This document shows, piece after piece, positions 54,192-62,711 of a stretch of DNA of 64,000 bases. The translations under genes were made by a program, and so were the position numbers. The DNA comes from SZUA-265 sp965651905 (lineage in GTDB: Bacteria > Myxococcota_A > Polyangia > Polyangiales > Polyangiaceae). Under the pieces are notes generated by a model. The model saw nothing but the letters and a program-made list of their open reading frames with translations, was not told where the DNA came from and ran no database searches. The first letter of the stretch is position 1. Each line of letters begins with the position of its first letter. Location of the stretch: assembly GCA_965651905.1 (NCBI GenBank), contig CBFGUG010000008.1, positions 62,001-126,000 of the forward strand, in the 5' to 3' direction.

Positions 54192-54225
54192 CTCGCGATA
54201 CAAAGTTCCTCGCGATACAAAGTTC
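54192..54225 (-). repeat. 17-bp perfect tandem duplication upstream of the DUF1592 gene
   Basis: CTCGCGATACAAAGTTC occurs twice without gap (54192-54208, 54209-54225), about 70-100 bp upstream of the lipoprotein start and 72 bp from the end of the gene on the other side. Read on the minus strand each unit begins GAACTT, which resembles an ECF -35 element; no matching -10 is evident. Confidence 0.75.
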
Positions 54226-54297
54226 TAGGCGTCGGTGTAGGAGGGTCGCAGACCCCGTCGAGTCACGAGCGACGTGCGTCTCGCGGCGGCCGGCGCT

Positions 54298-55530
54298 TCA
54301 CGGGGAGAACGCGCTCGGGGATTCCAGCATTTCCCACAGAAAATCCGCGGCTAGTGAGCCGTCGATCGTCGGCACGAACCAGCAGCGCCCGTCATCCATA
54401 GGGCCAAGCAAGGCTTCACCCTGCGGGTTCGAGCCTGCGTAGGCCATGCGCCTCACGTTCTGCGGAAAGCTGGGTACGAGCACGCTGAGCAGCGCAACCT
54501 GATCCGCCGCCGCGGGGTTGCTGATCTGATCGATCTTGTCCGCCATCCAGACTCCGAAAGCATTGTCTGGAAGCTCACTGGCGCGCGTGTCCGGGACGTC
54601 TTCTGAGTGTGAGTAGAAGCCGCTGACCTGTATGAAGCTCATCCGCTGCGCGACGATCTGACCAGCCCAGGTGTCAAGTTCCCCGTTGGGGCCGCCGAGT
54701 ACTGCGCCGCCTTCGTCGGACTCCCAACCCATCGCGGCCACGACGACAATACGTTCCGCGATAGTAGGGTCGAGCAGGTAGGCGTCCGCGACGTCGGTCA
54801 ACGTACCGCCGTTGACTACCACCAGGGGTACGTCGGGTGTGCCAAAGTAGTTGGCGGCGTCGACGATGAACCTCGCGCCCATCGAGTCGTTGGGTTGGGT
54901 TGACCCCACCTCCTCATCGCCGGGTGATGAAAGGCGTGGGCTGGGCCCGACGACCATGTCAGGAACGTTTTGCAGTCCGCTCGCCCGCGCGGCTTCGAGC
55001 AACGACTGCCAGCTCTCGCGGTTCAGGTCTAGATCCGGCCAGTACTCACTGGTGTTGACGACGATTCCAACGAGGTTGATGAGTTCCGCGCTGGCGGCGA
55101 GCAGTGCGAGTTCGCCGCACCAATTGTCGCTTGGGTAGTCGTTGACCAAAACGATCGGATTTCGTTCGTCGACTGGCAGTGGCCCGTTTTCGCGCGTTCC
55201 CGCATCGAGCGAAGTTGATGCTTCTGGGACGACTGTTGGCGCGCTCGCTTCGACCGTGCTCGTGGGAGCGAGGGGGCCTGCATCCACGACGGGCGTAGCT
55301 GGGACACTGGCGTCTTCTTCGAGCGTTGGTGCAGGCACGCTGGCATCCGCGCCGCTCACGGTAGCCGACGGAGCAACTGTTACGGGAACCGTCACGGGTG
55401 GTGGCGGGTTATCGTGACCTGCGTCCAGCGTTCCCTTGCAGCACACCACAACCGTGGCCAGTAGCGCCAACCCCGCGACCTGTTTCGAGCGTTTCGCTGG
55501 CCCCCTAGCTGTTTCTCTAGCTGCCGTCAT
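54298..55530 (-). CDS. lipoprotein with nucleoside-hydrolase-like domain
   Basis: ATG at 55530 gives a short signal with lipobox VVVC (two adjacent Cys, CCKG). A Pro/Thr/Ala/Val linker runs to about 110. The domain after it (about 120-410) has VLVNDYPSDNWCGELALLAA with a cluster of acidic residues, then VVNTSEYWPDLDLNRESWQS, PLVVVNGGTLTDVADAYLLD and IVVVAAMGW, in the layout of inosine/uridine nucleoside hydrolases. The classic DxDxxxDD calcium motif is only partly matched, so activity is uncertain. It is probably a surface enzyme or binding protein; a DUF1593-type relative is an alternative. Confidence 0.6.
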   Translation of the reverse strand: MTAARETARGPAKRSKQVAGLALLATVVVCCKGTLDAGHDNPPPPVTVPVTVAPSATVSGADASVPAPTLEEDASVPATPVVDAGPLAPTSTVEASAPTVVPEASTSLDAGTRENGPLPVDERNPIVLVNDYPSDNWCGELALLAASAELINLVGIVVNTSEYWPDLDLNRESWQSLLEAARASGLQNVPDMVVGPSPRLSSPGDEEVGSTQPNDSMGARFIVDAANYFGTPDVPLVVVNGGTLTDVADAYLLDPTIAERIVVVAAMGWESDEGGAVLGGPNGELDTWAGQIVAQRMSFIQVSGFYSHSEDVPDTRASELPDNAFGVWMADKIDQISNPAAADQVALLSVLVPSFPQNVRRMAYAGSNPQGEALLGPMDDGRCWFVPTIDGSLAADFLWEMLESPSAFSP

Positions 55531-55764
55531 CGTGGTTCTCGAGGGTGCCCGCCCGTCGGCTCGAGCTTGGCGTGCGAACCCGTCCCAGGGAGTAGACGCC
55601 ATGGCTTTTTGGAATCGTGCAGGCTGTTCAGTGTGGCGCTACCCTCGACCGAATTCAAGCCAGGCCATAACGTCGTAGTTGGCGGTCGCGGTCTCGCCAG
55701 CGGGACGAGTACCACGACCCTTCGCCAAAAAGGACCTGTGGAAACAGCGCATCACGCCGAACGG

Positions 55765-56628
55765 TCAGGCGTCTACCCAGTTTGGTGATCGTTCGTTCTC
55801 AGCGTGGACATACAGTGTGGGCGTCTTCTGCGCTTCTGGTAGGCGGCGGTCCGTCGTCGGGCTGAACCTGTGCTGCGGGAACAGGCCGGCGCGGTGTGCG
55901 ACGTTCTGCAAGGTCACTCGCAGCACATCCCTCGCGTACTTGAGCCCTTCGACTCGACAGACTTCGTCACCGTAGTGGGTCGAAATGGGGAGCTCGAGGA
56001 TGCGCCCGCCAGCGTTGAGTATCTGGATGATGATCTCGCTGTCGAAATGGAATTCGTTCGCGTTCGACTCGAAACGAAGCTGCTTCAGGAATGCTACGGA
56101 ATAAACCCGGTAGCCGCTGTGAAACTCGGACAGCTTCGAACCAAGCAAGTGGTTTTGCAAACACGTGAGCACCTTGTTGCCGATGAACTTGTGCAGAGGC
56201 ATCCCACCGCGCAGCGCCGCAAAGGGTTCCAGCATTCGACTACCGAAGACGGCGTCGGCATCTCCCGTGCAAACGGGATTGAGCAAGTACGGAAGTTCTT
56301 CAGGGGCGTACTGACCATCGCCGTGCAGCAACACGACTGCATCAGCTTGACTCGCGATCGCGTGCGCATAGCCAACTTTCTGGTTGCCACCATAACCCAA
56401 GTTGTTCGCGTTGCTCAGCACCGTGAGTGGTAGCTCGGGGTGCCGCAGCTGGTAGTTCTTCCCCACTTCTACCGTGCGATCGCTCGACGCGTCGTCGATG
56501 ACCAAGACAGAGCAATCGTAGTCGCTGAACAGCGCTCGAGGTATCCGAGCGAGCACTCCCTCCAACGTGCACTCGGCTTGATAGGCGGCCACGAATACGA
56601 GCACGCGAGGTTTCTTGTCCACCGTCAT
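55765..56628 (-). CDS. family 2 glycosyltransferase (polyprenyl-phosphate type)
   Basis: A 287-aa GT2 protein. Nucleotide-sugar site: LVFVAAYQAE at the start, VLVIDDASSDRT, NLGYGGNQKVGYA and the metal DGD in LLHGDGQYAPEELP, with the acceptor-side EFHSGYRVY. There is no C-terminal membrane domain, so this is a DPM1-like soluble or peripheral enzyme that transfers a sugar to a polyprenyl phosphate. ATG at 56628 was taken; a TTG five codons earlier is possible. It is divergent from the GH54 lipoprotein and belongs to the glycan region. Confidence 0.85.
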   Translation of the reverse strand: MTVDKKPRVLVFVAAYQAECTLEGVLARIPRALFSDYDCSVLVIDDASSDRTVEVGKNYQLRHPELPLTVLSNANNLGYGGNQKVGYAHAIASQADAVVLLHGDGQYAPEELPYLLNPVCTGDADAVFGSRMLEPFAALRGGMPLHKFIGNKVLTCLQNHLLGSKLSEFHSGYRVYSVAFLKQLRFESNANEFHFDSEIIIQILNAGGRILELPISTHYGDEVCRVEGLKYARDVLRVTLQNVAHRAGLFPQHRFSPTTDRRLPEAQKTPTLYVHAENERSPNWVDA

Positions 56629-56877
56629 CTGGGAAGCCTGCAACGTGAACGCGCCACAGTTCTAGTCGGATGACGACCAAACCCCCTTTCTGGAAACGGT
56701 TCGAAAAATCTGCGCGCGAATTTTCTTGAGTACGAAGTGTTCCGTCATTCGGGCCATTACCCAGCGCGCGGACACATGAACGCCAGCATCAGTGTTTGGT
56801 GCTGCTCGTTCGCAGGTTCTGAATCTGGATGAAGTTTCGCGAACGCCACGAATCAAGCGCTTTTCCGAAGGTCTCTC

Positions 56878-58911
56878 ATGCAACAAGTTACCAACCCACC
56901 AATCACACTGCTGCTCGCACTAACCGTAGTAGGCACTGGCTGCGACTACAGCAATGACGCCCGACGCGACGACTCGGCGGTGAATCAGACGGGGAGCGCG
57001 GATGCGAACTCAACCGATGGCTCCAGCAGCGGGCAGAACACCTCCAGCTCGACCAACGGCTCACAAACCACTGACGGACAAGGCAGTGGCGGTCAACCCG
57101 TCGGCACGGGAACCAGTGACTCGACGGTTCCAGGTGGTGAGGCCGAGCTGCCTGCGGACTGCGTGAGTGCGCCCGGATGCGGTGGCGCCGTCGTGGGGAG
57201 CTGGACCGTCGCTTCATCCTGCCTGGAGCTATCTGGCGAGATGGACGTGTTCTTGACGAGTTTGGCCTGCGCCACGGTTCCCGTCACAGGCTATCTTCAG
57301 ACGAGTGGAAAATTAACCTTTTACGAGGATGGCTCGTACGCAGACGAAACGACGACCACTGGTAAGGTAACATTTCCTTTGGATGCTTCGTGCCTCGCGA
57401 TCTCGGGGGTCGACGTCGAGTGCGACAGGGTTGGTGCGATCTTTTCTGCGATTGGTTGGAACACGGCCGCGTGCACTGGGGCCGGGGGAGAGTGCAACTG
57501 TGAGCTCCAAACCGAGCAGCAGGCGGGTTTGGGTGTCGTGCTCCCGTACACGGAGCCTACCGGCGCGTACTCGACGTCAGGTGACGAGCTCACGGTGTCG
57601 AACGCAACCTACTCGTACTGCGCTTCGGGCGACAACCTCACGCTCACGCCTCAGATGGATAGCTTGGTGGGTAGCGTCGAACTGCTACGCGAAGGAGCGG
57701 CCAGCGCCGATGGGGCGGGGGGCATGAGTGGCGATGGCGCTGGCGGTATGACCAGCATGGACGGTTCTGGCGGCGCTGATACCAGGGGTATGGGTGGGAT
57801 GAACGGCGACGGAACTGGAGGCATGTCTGGTGACGGCGCTGGCGGTATGAGCTCCGAGGGCTCCGGGGGTATGGGCGGTGAGGGTTCTGGCGGCGAAGCC
57901 AATGCAGGCATGGGAGGCATGGGCGGAAACGACGGAGCGGTAACCACTGAGGCTCCGTGCGACATCTACGAAGCTGCAGGTAACCCGTGCGTGGCCGCTC
58001 ACAGCACCGTGCGAGCGCTGTACGCCGCGTATGACGGCGCGCTGTACCAGGTCAGGCGCGCTGACGGAATGATGCAAGACATCGGCGTGTTGAGTCCGGG
58101 GGGCTTCGCGGATTCCGCGCAACAAGACTCATTCTGCAGTGGCAGCATGTGCACCATCTGGCGACTCTACGATCAAACTGGAAATGGCAACTTCCTCGAA
58201 GCCCAAACTCCCGACAGCAGCGTTGGTGGTAACAATGGCATGGCCCCCGCAAACGCTTCAGCCGAGCAGTTGACGGTCGGTGGACACCAAGTCTACTCGT
58301 TGTTCACCAGACCCAGTCAAGCCTACTGGAATGATGGGTCCCAAACGGGGATGCCGCTCGGCAGTGAGCCTCAGGGGATCTACATGGTCACCAGTGGCGA
58401 ACACTATAACGGCGGCTGTTGTTACAACTACGGGAATGCTCAACTGGATCGCAACTACCACGGCGGACCCACGATGGACGCGGTTTACTTCGGCAACAAC
58501 ACGATCTGGGGAACTGGAGCCGGGGAGGGTCCGTGGGTGATGGCGGACATGGAAGATGGAATGTTGTCTGGGGGTACACCTGGCGCCCAGAATCCGAATT
58601 CCATGAGCTTGCCGTTTCCTTACGTGACGGCTATGGAGAAGAACAACGGGACCGATACCTTCGCCCTGAAGGGTGGCGACGCCACCCAACCCACGCTGAA
58701 CACCATGTGGAGCGGCCCGCTACCAAATTCGAAACGCCCAATGGCCAAAGAGGGCGCTGTGATTCTCGGTGCGGGCGGCGATTGCTGCTACAGCAACAAC
58801 AACGCCAGCGAGGGAACGTTCTACGAAGGTGCCATCGTTTCGGGTTATCCCTCGGACGAAACCGACGAGGCCATTCACGCGAACATCGTCGAGACCGGAT
58901 ACGGTCAGTAG
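56878..58911 (+). CDS. lipoprotein with lipocalin-like domain and GH54-type arabinofuranosidase domain
   Basis: A 677-aa protein; lipobox VGTGCDYS with Asp at +2, the inner-membrane signal in E. coli. A Ser/Asn/Gly linker (about 25-90) leads to a lipocalin-like beta domain (about 95-275, VVGSWTVASSC). A Gly/Met/Ser linker of GMGG-type repeats follows (about 280-355). The C-terminal 320 residues match GH54 alpha-L-arabinofuranosidase (AbfB catalytic) closely: CDIYEAAGNPCVAAHSTVRA, QDSFCSGSMCTIWRLYDQTG, GGCCYNYGN with the vicinal Cys pair, VMADMEDGML and GGDCCYSNNN, EGTFYEGAIVSGYPSDETD. Catalytic Glu and Asp appear conserved. It would release arabinofuranose from arabinan or arabinoxylan. Confidence 0.88.
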   Translation: MQQVTNPPITLLLALTVVGTGCDYSNDARRDDSAVNQTGSADANSTDGSSSGQNTSSSTNGSQTTDGQGSGGQPVGTGTSDSTVPGGEAELPADCVSAPGCGGAVVGSWTVASSCLELSGEMDVFLTSLACATVPVTGYLQTSGKLTFYEDGSYADETTTTGKVTFPLDASCLAISGVDVECDRVGAIFSAIGWNTAACTGAGGECNCELQTEQQAGLGVVLPYTEPTGAYSTSGDELTVSNATYSYCASGDNLTLTPQMDSLVGSVELLREGAASADGAGGMSGDGAGGMTSMDGSGGADTRGMGGMNGDGTGGMSGDGAGGMSSEGSGGMGGEGSGGEANAGMGGMGGNDGAVTTEAPCDIYEAAGNPCVAAHSTVRALYAAYDGALYQVRRADGMMQDIGVLSPGGFADSAQQDSFCSGSMCTIWRLYDQTGNGNFLEAQTPDSSVGGNNGMAPANASAEQLTVGGHQVYSLFTRPSQAYWNDGSQTGMPLGSEPQGIYMVTSGEHYNGGCCYNYGNAQLDRNYHGGPTMDAVYFGNNTIWGTGAGEGPWVMADMEDGMLSGGTPGAQNPNSMSLPFPYVTAMEKNNGTDTFALKGGDATQPTLNTMWSGPLPNSKRPMAKEGAVILGAGGDCCYSNNNASEGTFYEGAIVSGYPSDETDEAIHANIVETGYGQ

Positions 58912-58989
58912 GGTCTGGACGGATGAGTCGATAGCCCGCAAGATGCGTAGCTGCGGACTGCGGTTTCGTGGCGCGCGAGGTGGTATCGG

Positions 58990-59886
58990 GTGCAGCGTGA
59001 GAACATCACTGAGTGTGTGGCTCTAGAGCGGCTGGCTTTTTCCGTGAAGAAGCGCTTCCTGGCCATGTACATGCGGGCGCAGGCAGGGCACATCGGGAGT
59101 TCCTTGAGTTGTGCAGAGATGCTGGTGCTCCTCGAGTTCGCCTGGATGCGACCGCAAGATGTGTTCGTATTGTCCAAGGGACACGCTGCGGGCGCCTTGT
59201 ATTCAGTGCTCGCCGAGTCGGGGCGCATCACTCCCTCGCAGCTGGAAACGTTCTACCTGGATGGGACGAAGCTCCCGGCGTTGACCCCGCTGAACTCGAT
59301 CTCGGAGATTCCGTTTGCGACGGGAAGCCTGGGGTACGGGTTGTCACTCTCAGCGGGAATGGCTCTCGGGGCGCGGCTTCAGCGTACTTCGGCCCAACGT
59401 CACTCAAAGCGATTCTTTTGTGTCACGTCAGACGCAGAGCTCAACGAAGGTAGCGTTTGGGAAGCGGCGCTGTTCATCACACACCACAATCTCGACAACG
59501 TCGTCTGGTTGATTGATCGCAATGGGCTACAAGCGACGGGCCGCACTGAGGATGTGTTGGCGCTGGAACCCCTGGGGGCCAAGCTGACCGCGTTCGGCTA
59601 TCATGTGATTCATACGGACGGACACGACTTCGAGGCGCTGACCTCGGCGCGGGACGAGTGCAGCAAAGCCGCCGGAACTCACGGCAGACCCGTCGCGATC
59701 ATCGCCGACACGATCAAAGGCAACGGCGTCAGCTACATGCGCGATACCGTAGACTGTCACTACCTGCCGATGAGTGACTTGCAGTATGCACAGGCCGTGG
59801 ACGAGCTTTCTCGAGCGCATCGGAGTCGCGTCGAGGCGCTCCGAACGCGGATCCCTGTTGCACGTGGTGCTACCAGTGCGGGCTGA
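58990..59886 (+). CDS. transketolase, N-terminal (TPP-binding) subunit
   Basis: GTG start with AGGTGG upstream. The 298-aa protein is the TPP pyrophosphate half of a split transketolase: GHIGSSLSCAEML at the start, VLSKGHAAGALYSVL, FATGSLGYGLSLSAGMALGA, and the TPP motif SDAELNEGSVWEA ... WLIDRN. Canonical GDG is SDA here. The C-terminal half is the next gene, overlapping by 11 bp. The two together would make a heterodimeric enzyme moving C2 units between sugars. Placed inside a surface-sugar operon it probably makes a ketose or branched sugar precursor rather than serving central metabolism (inference). Confidence 0.88.
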   Translation: MQRENITECVALERLAFSVKKRFLAMYMRAQAGHIGSSLSCAEMLVLLEFAWMRPQDVFVLSKGHAAGALYSVLAESGRITPSQLETFYLDGTKLPALTPLNSISEIPFATGSLGYGLSLSAGMALGARLQRTSAQRHSKRFFCVTSDAELNEGSVWEAALFITHHNLDNVVWLIDRNGLQATGRTEDVLALEPLGAKLTAFGYHVIHTDGHDFEALTSARDECSKAAGTHGRPVAIIADTIKGNGVSYMRDTVDCHYLPMSDLQYAQAVDELSRAHRSRVEALRTRIPVARGATSAG

Positions 59887-60781
59887 ATTCGCTGAGGCGA
59901 TGGTCGCTCTGAACGAGCAGCGGGCTGACGTCGTCTTCCTGACTCTCGATCTCGGCTACATGGCGCTCGAAGAGTTGGCGACGGCATATGGTGAACGATT
60001 CATCAACGTTGGCGTGGCTGAGCAAAATGCCGTTTCGGTTGCAGCAGGTTTGGCACGGGTCGGTTGGCTTCCTTGGGTTTACAACATCGCGTCGTTTGCC
60101 GTATTGCGCCCGTGTGCCCAGATCCGCGACTGCGTTTGTCTCCACAAGCTTCCGGTCAAGCTCGTGGGTAACGGTGGTGGGTATGGCTACGGGATCATGG
60201 GCCCCACTCATCACGCGTTGGAGGACGTGGGCGTCATGCGGGCGCTGCCAAACATGCGAACGTACCTGCCCGTCATGGCGCTAGATGTTCCGCAGGTAGT
60301 GCAGATGATGGCGGCTGACCCACTTCCCAACTACCTGCGGTTGAACGTGTCTGCTGAGCTCCCACACGCAGTTCCGCCCTTCGCGCCATGGCGCAAGCTC
60401 AAATCGGGAAGTGAGTTCGTCGTCATCGCCGCAGGGGCGATCGTTCAGAGCCTGTACGAGCTACACGCAAGCCTGTTGGACGAGCTGGAGATTTGGAGTG
60501 TCGGCGTGTTCCCGTTGGGCGAGTTGCCTGCGGAGCTGGTGAGCAGCGTGCAGCAGAAGCGCGGCGTGATCACGGTCGAGGAGCACTATCGAGGTTGTGG
60601 CTTGGGTGAGGCTGTCAGTCACTCGTTTCTGACGAGTGGCGTCGTCCCTCGTTCCTTTGTCAGTCTTTGTGCTGCGGGTTACCCATCAGAGAGCTACGGT
60701 AGTCAGCGCTGGCATCAACGGGAAAGCGGGCTCGCCGGCCCCGAACTCGCCAGGCGTCTAGAAGAGGCTATTCGTGGATAG
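59876..60781 (+). CDS. transketolase, C-terminal (pyrimidine-binding) subunit
   Basis: The second half of the split transketolase: LTLDLGYMALEEL at the start, catalytic Glu in NVGVAEQNAVSVAAG, GNGGGYGYGIMGPTHHALED and the C-terminal domain with VITVEEHYRGCGLGEAV. The start is GTG (59876 taken; nearby GTGs at 59864 and 59867 are possible). It overlaps the upstream subunit by 11 bp and the following glycosyltransferase by 8 bp, so all are co-translated. Length fits the C-terminal subunits known from other split transketolases. Confidence 0.85.
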   Translation: MRAEFAEAMVALNEQRADVVFLTLDLGYMALEELATAYGERFINVGVAEQNAVSVAAGLARVGWLPWVYNIASFAVLRPCAQIRDCVCLHKLPVKLVGNGGGYGYGIMGPTHHALEDVGVMRALPNMRTYLPVMALDVPQVVQMMAADPLPNYLRLNVSAELPHAVPPFAPWRKLKSGSEFVVIAAGAIVQSLYELHASLLDELEIWSVGVFPLGELPAELVSSVQQKRGVITVEEHYRGCGLGEAVSHSFLTSGVVPRSFVSLCAAGYPSESYGSQRWHQRESGLAGPELARRLEEAIRG

Positions 60782-61856
60782 CCCGAAACGTTGCGAACGC
60801 TGTAGTGCGCCGAGCGGCTCACGGGATAGGCTGACCTTATCGGCTGTCGTCACCTGTTACAAAGACGCGCAGGCGATCGTGCAGATGCACGAACGGCTGA
60901 CGAGCGCGCTCAGCTCGTTGCCAGTCGACTACGAGATCATCTTCGTGAACGACGGCAGTCCCGACGATACGGACTCCGTCATCGAGAAGCTGACGGCACG
61001 AGACGGTCACGTGCTCGCCATCGAGCACTCTCGAAACTTCGGCTCGCAAAACGCATTCACCAGTGGAATGCAGATCGCCATCGGGGACGCCGTCGTGTTG
61101 CTTGATGGTGACCTGCAAGATCCTCCCGAGTTGATCCCGGCGTTCTTCGCCGAGTGGCGCAAGGGTACCGATGTGGTTTATGGCCGCAGAAGCAAGCGCG
61201 AAGGCTCCGCGATTCAGGCGTGGCTGGCCCGGGGATTCTATCGAGTGTTTCGCCGTCTCTCTGACACCCCGATGCCGCTGGATGCAGGTGACTTTGCATT
61301 GATGGACCGCAGGGTGGTAGACGTGCTGCTCGCGCTTCCCGAAACCGACCAGTTTCTTCGCGGACTACGTGCGTGGGTAGGGTTCACACAGAGTGGCGTT
61401 GATTACTTGCGTCCCAAGCGTGCCTTCGGGCGCTCCACCCACAGCTGGATGAAGAACCTGTGGTGGGCGAAGAAAGGGGTTTTTTCCTTTAGTTTCATGC
61501 CAGTAGAGATGATTGGTTACACGGCGGCGGTGAGCACGGCGATCTCCGGCGTTGGACTTGCCTACCAGGTCTTCAGTGCTGTGCTGGGGGAAGCCGCCCC
61601 GAACGGAGTTGCCATGCTCTCTTTCGTGGTTGCGTTCTTCGGGAGCCTCAATCTTCTCGCATTGGCTGTCCTGGGCGAGTACCTGATCAAGGTGCTCGAG
61701 GAGACCAAACGACGCCCCAAGTTCATCAGAAAAGCGGTGCGATGCGGACACGAACACATCACGACAGCCGAAGGCATCGACGCCTTCTCACGTGAACGTC
61801 GAGCACTGTCAGAGCGCCGTCGTACCACAAGACGTGCCATGGCCGGGGAGCAATGA
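60774..61856 (+). CDS. membrane-anchored family 2 glycosyltransferase (GtrB-like)
   Basis: A 360-aa protein with a GT2 domain (about 23-235): AVVTCYKDAQAI, IIFVNDGSPDDTDS, HSRNFGSQNAFTSG and the metal-site DGDLQDPPELIP. Two C-terminal membrane segments (about 242-268 and 283-310) follow, then a basic tail with VLEETKRRPKF. This is the GtrB plan, an enzyme that loads a sugar on undecaprenyl phosphate on the cytoplasmic side for flipping and use by a membrane transferase. The membrane protein at 62712 could be that transferase. Start GTG, overlapping the transketolase subunit by 8 bp. Confidence 0.9.
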   Translation: MDSPKRCERCSAPSGSRDRLTLSAVVTCYKDAQAIVQMHERLTSALSSLPVDYEIIFVNDGSPDDTDSVIEKLTARDGHVLAIEHSRNFGSQNAFTSGMQIAIGDAVVLLDGDLQDPPELIPAFFAEWRKGTDVVYGRRSKREGSAIQAWLARGFYRVFRRLSDTPMPLDAGDFALMDRRVVDVLLALPETDQFLRGLRAWVGFTQSGVDYLRPKRAFGRSTHSWMKNLWWAKKGVFSFSFMPVEMIGYTAAVSTAISGVGLAYQVFSAVLGEAAPNGVAMLSFVVAFFGSLNLLALAVLGEYLIKVLEETKRRPKFIRKAVRCGHEHITTAEGIDAFSRERRALSERRRTTRRAMAGEQ

Positions 61857-62647
61857 GCGCTGCAGGTGTACTGGTTACCGGAACGACGTCGGGGATCGGT
61901 CGGGCCCTCGTCGAGTACTACGACAGGCGACACGTTCACGTAGTCGCCGTGAATCGCCGTTTCGTCGACTGTACGTCGTACTCCACCGTGCATCACGAGC
62001 AGGTTGACGTGCGCTCAGCGGATGCGGTGGCCTCGCTCGTGGGGCGGCTCGCAGCGGCCGACCAACTGCCGCACACGTTCATCTTGAACGCGGGGATCAA
62101 CCGTGTAGACAATGACGAGACGTTCGATCTGGCAGCGTACGAGGACGTTCTCGCTACGAATCTGTACGGCGTGCTGAACTTCGTCGCGCCCCTCACGCGC
62201 CTTCGCTCACCCGAGGGGCGGCGAGTTTTTCGTCGAATCATCGCTGTCAGCTCGATGGCTGGGTTCGTCGGTAGCCCTTACGGGCTTGGGTACCACACTA
62301 GCAAGCGAGCCCTGTCCGCGTGCTTTGATGTATGGTCGAAAATGTACGGGGGCACGGATCTGCTCTTTCAGCAGGTACTGCTCGGACCTGTTCCGACGGC
62401 GATGACCACCGTGGACCACAGGCTACCCGCTTGGGTGGCCAGAGTGAGGAGCGGCTTGTCCGTGGCGCCCGACTGCGCCGCTCGCGCGATTGCCGAGTTT
62501 GCAACGACTCGACGAACTCGTCTCTACTATCCGTGGAGAGCAGCGCCGCTTTTCCTTGGTGTCTGGGCCGGTCGCTCACTGTTTCCTGGTGTTCTCCAAG
62601 GCAGAAACACACTCGAAGGCAAGCGGCGCCGAACGAGTGGCTCGTGA
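61853..62647 (+). CDS. short-chain dehydrogenase/reductase
   Basis: A 264-aa SDR with the Rossmann motif TGTTSGIG, NAG (ILNAGINRV), Ser in AVSSMAG and the active-site YHTSK (YxxxK). The ATG overlaps the preceding stop as ATGA, a sign of tight coupling. It would oxidise or reduce a hydroxyl of the sugar intermediate made or handled by this operon, comparable in position to epimerising SDRs of lipid-linked pentose pathways (inference). Substrate not deducible. A 64-bp gap with a ribosome-binding sequence separates it from the membrane protein gene. Confidence 0.85.
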   Translation: MSAAGVLVTGTTSGIGRALVEYYDRRHVHVVAVNRRFVDCTSYSTVHHEQVDVRSADAVASLVGRLAAADQLPHTFILNAGINRVDNDETFDLAAYEDVLATNLYGVLNFVAPLTRLRSPEGRRVFRRIIAVSSMAGFVGSPYGLGYHTSKRALSACFDVWSKMYGGTDLLFQQVLLGPVPTAMTTVDHRLPAWVARVRSGLSVAPDCAARAIAEFATTRRTRLYYPWRAAPLFLGVWAGRSLFPGVLQGRNTLEGKRRRTSGS

Positions 62648-62711
62648 CCTTGCTCCAGCGGTACTGTGCCTTAGCGAGCGCCTCACACCTTGAAGCGCTA
62701 GAGGTGAGTCA

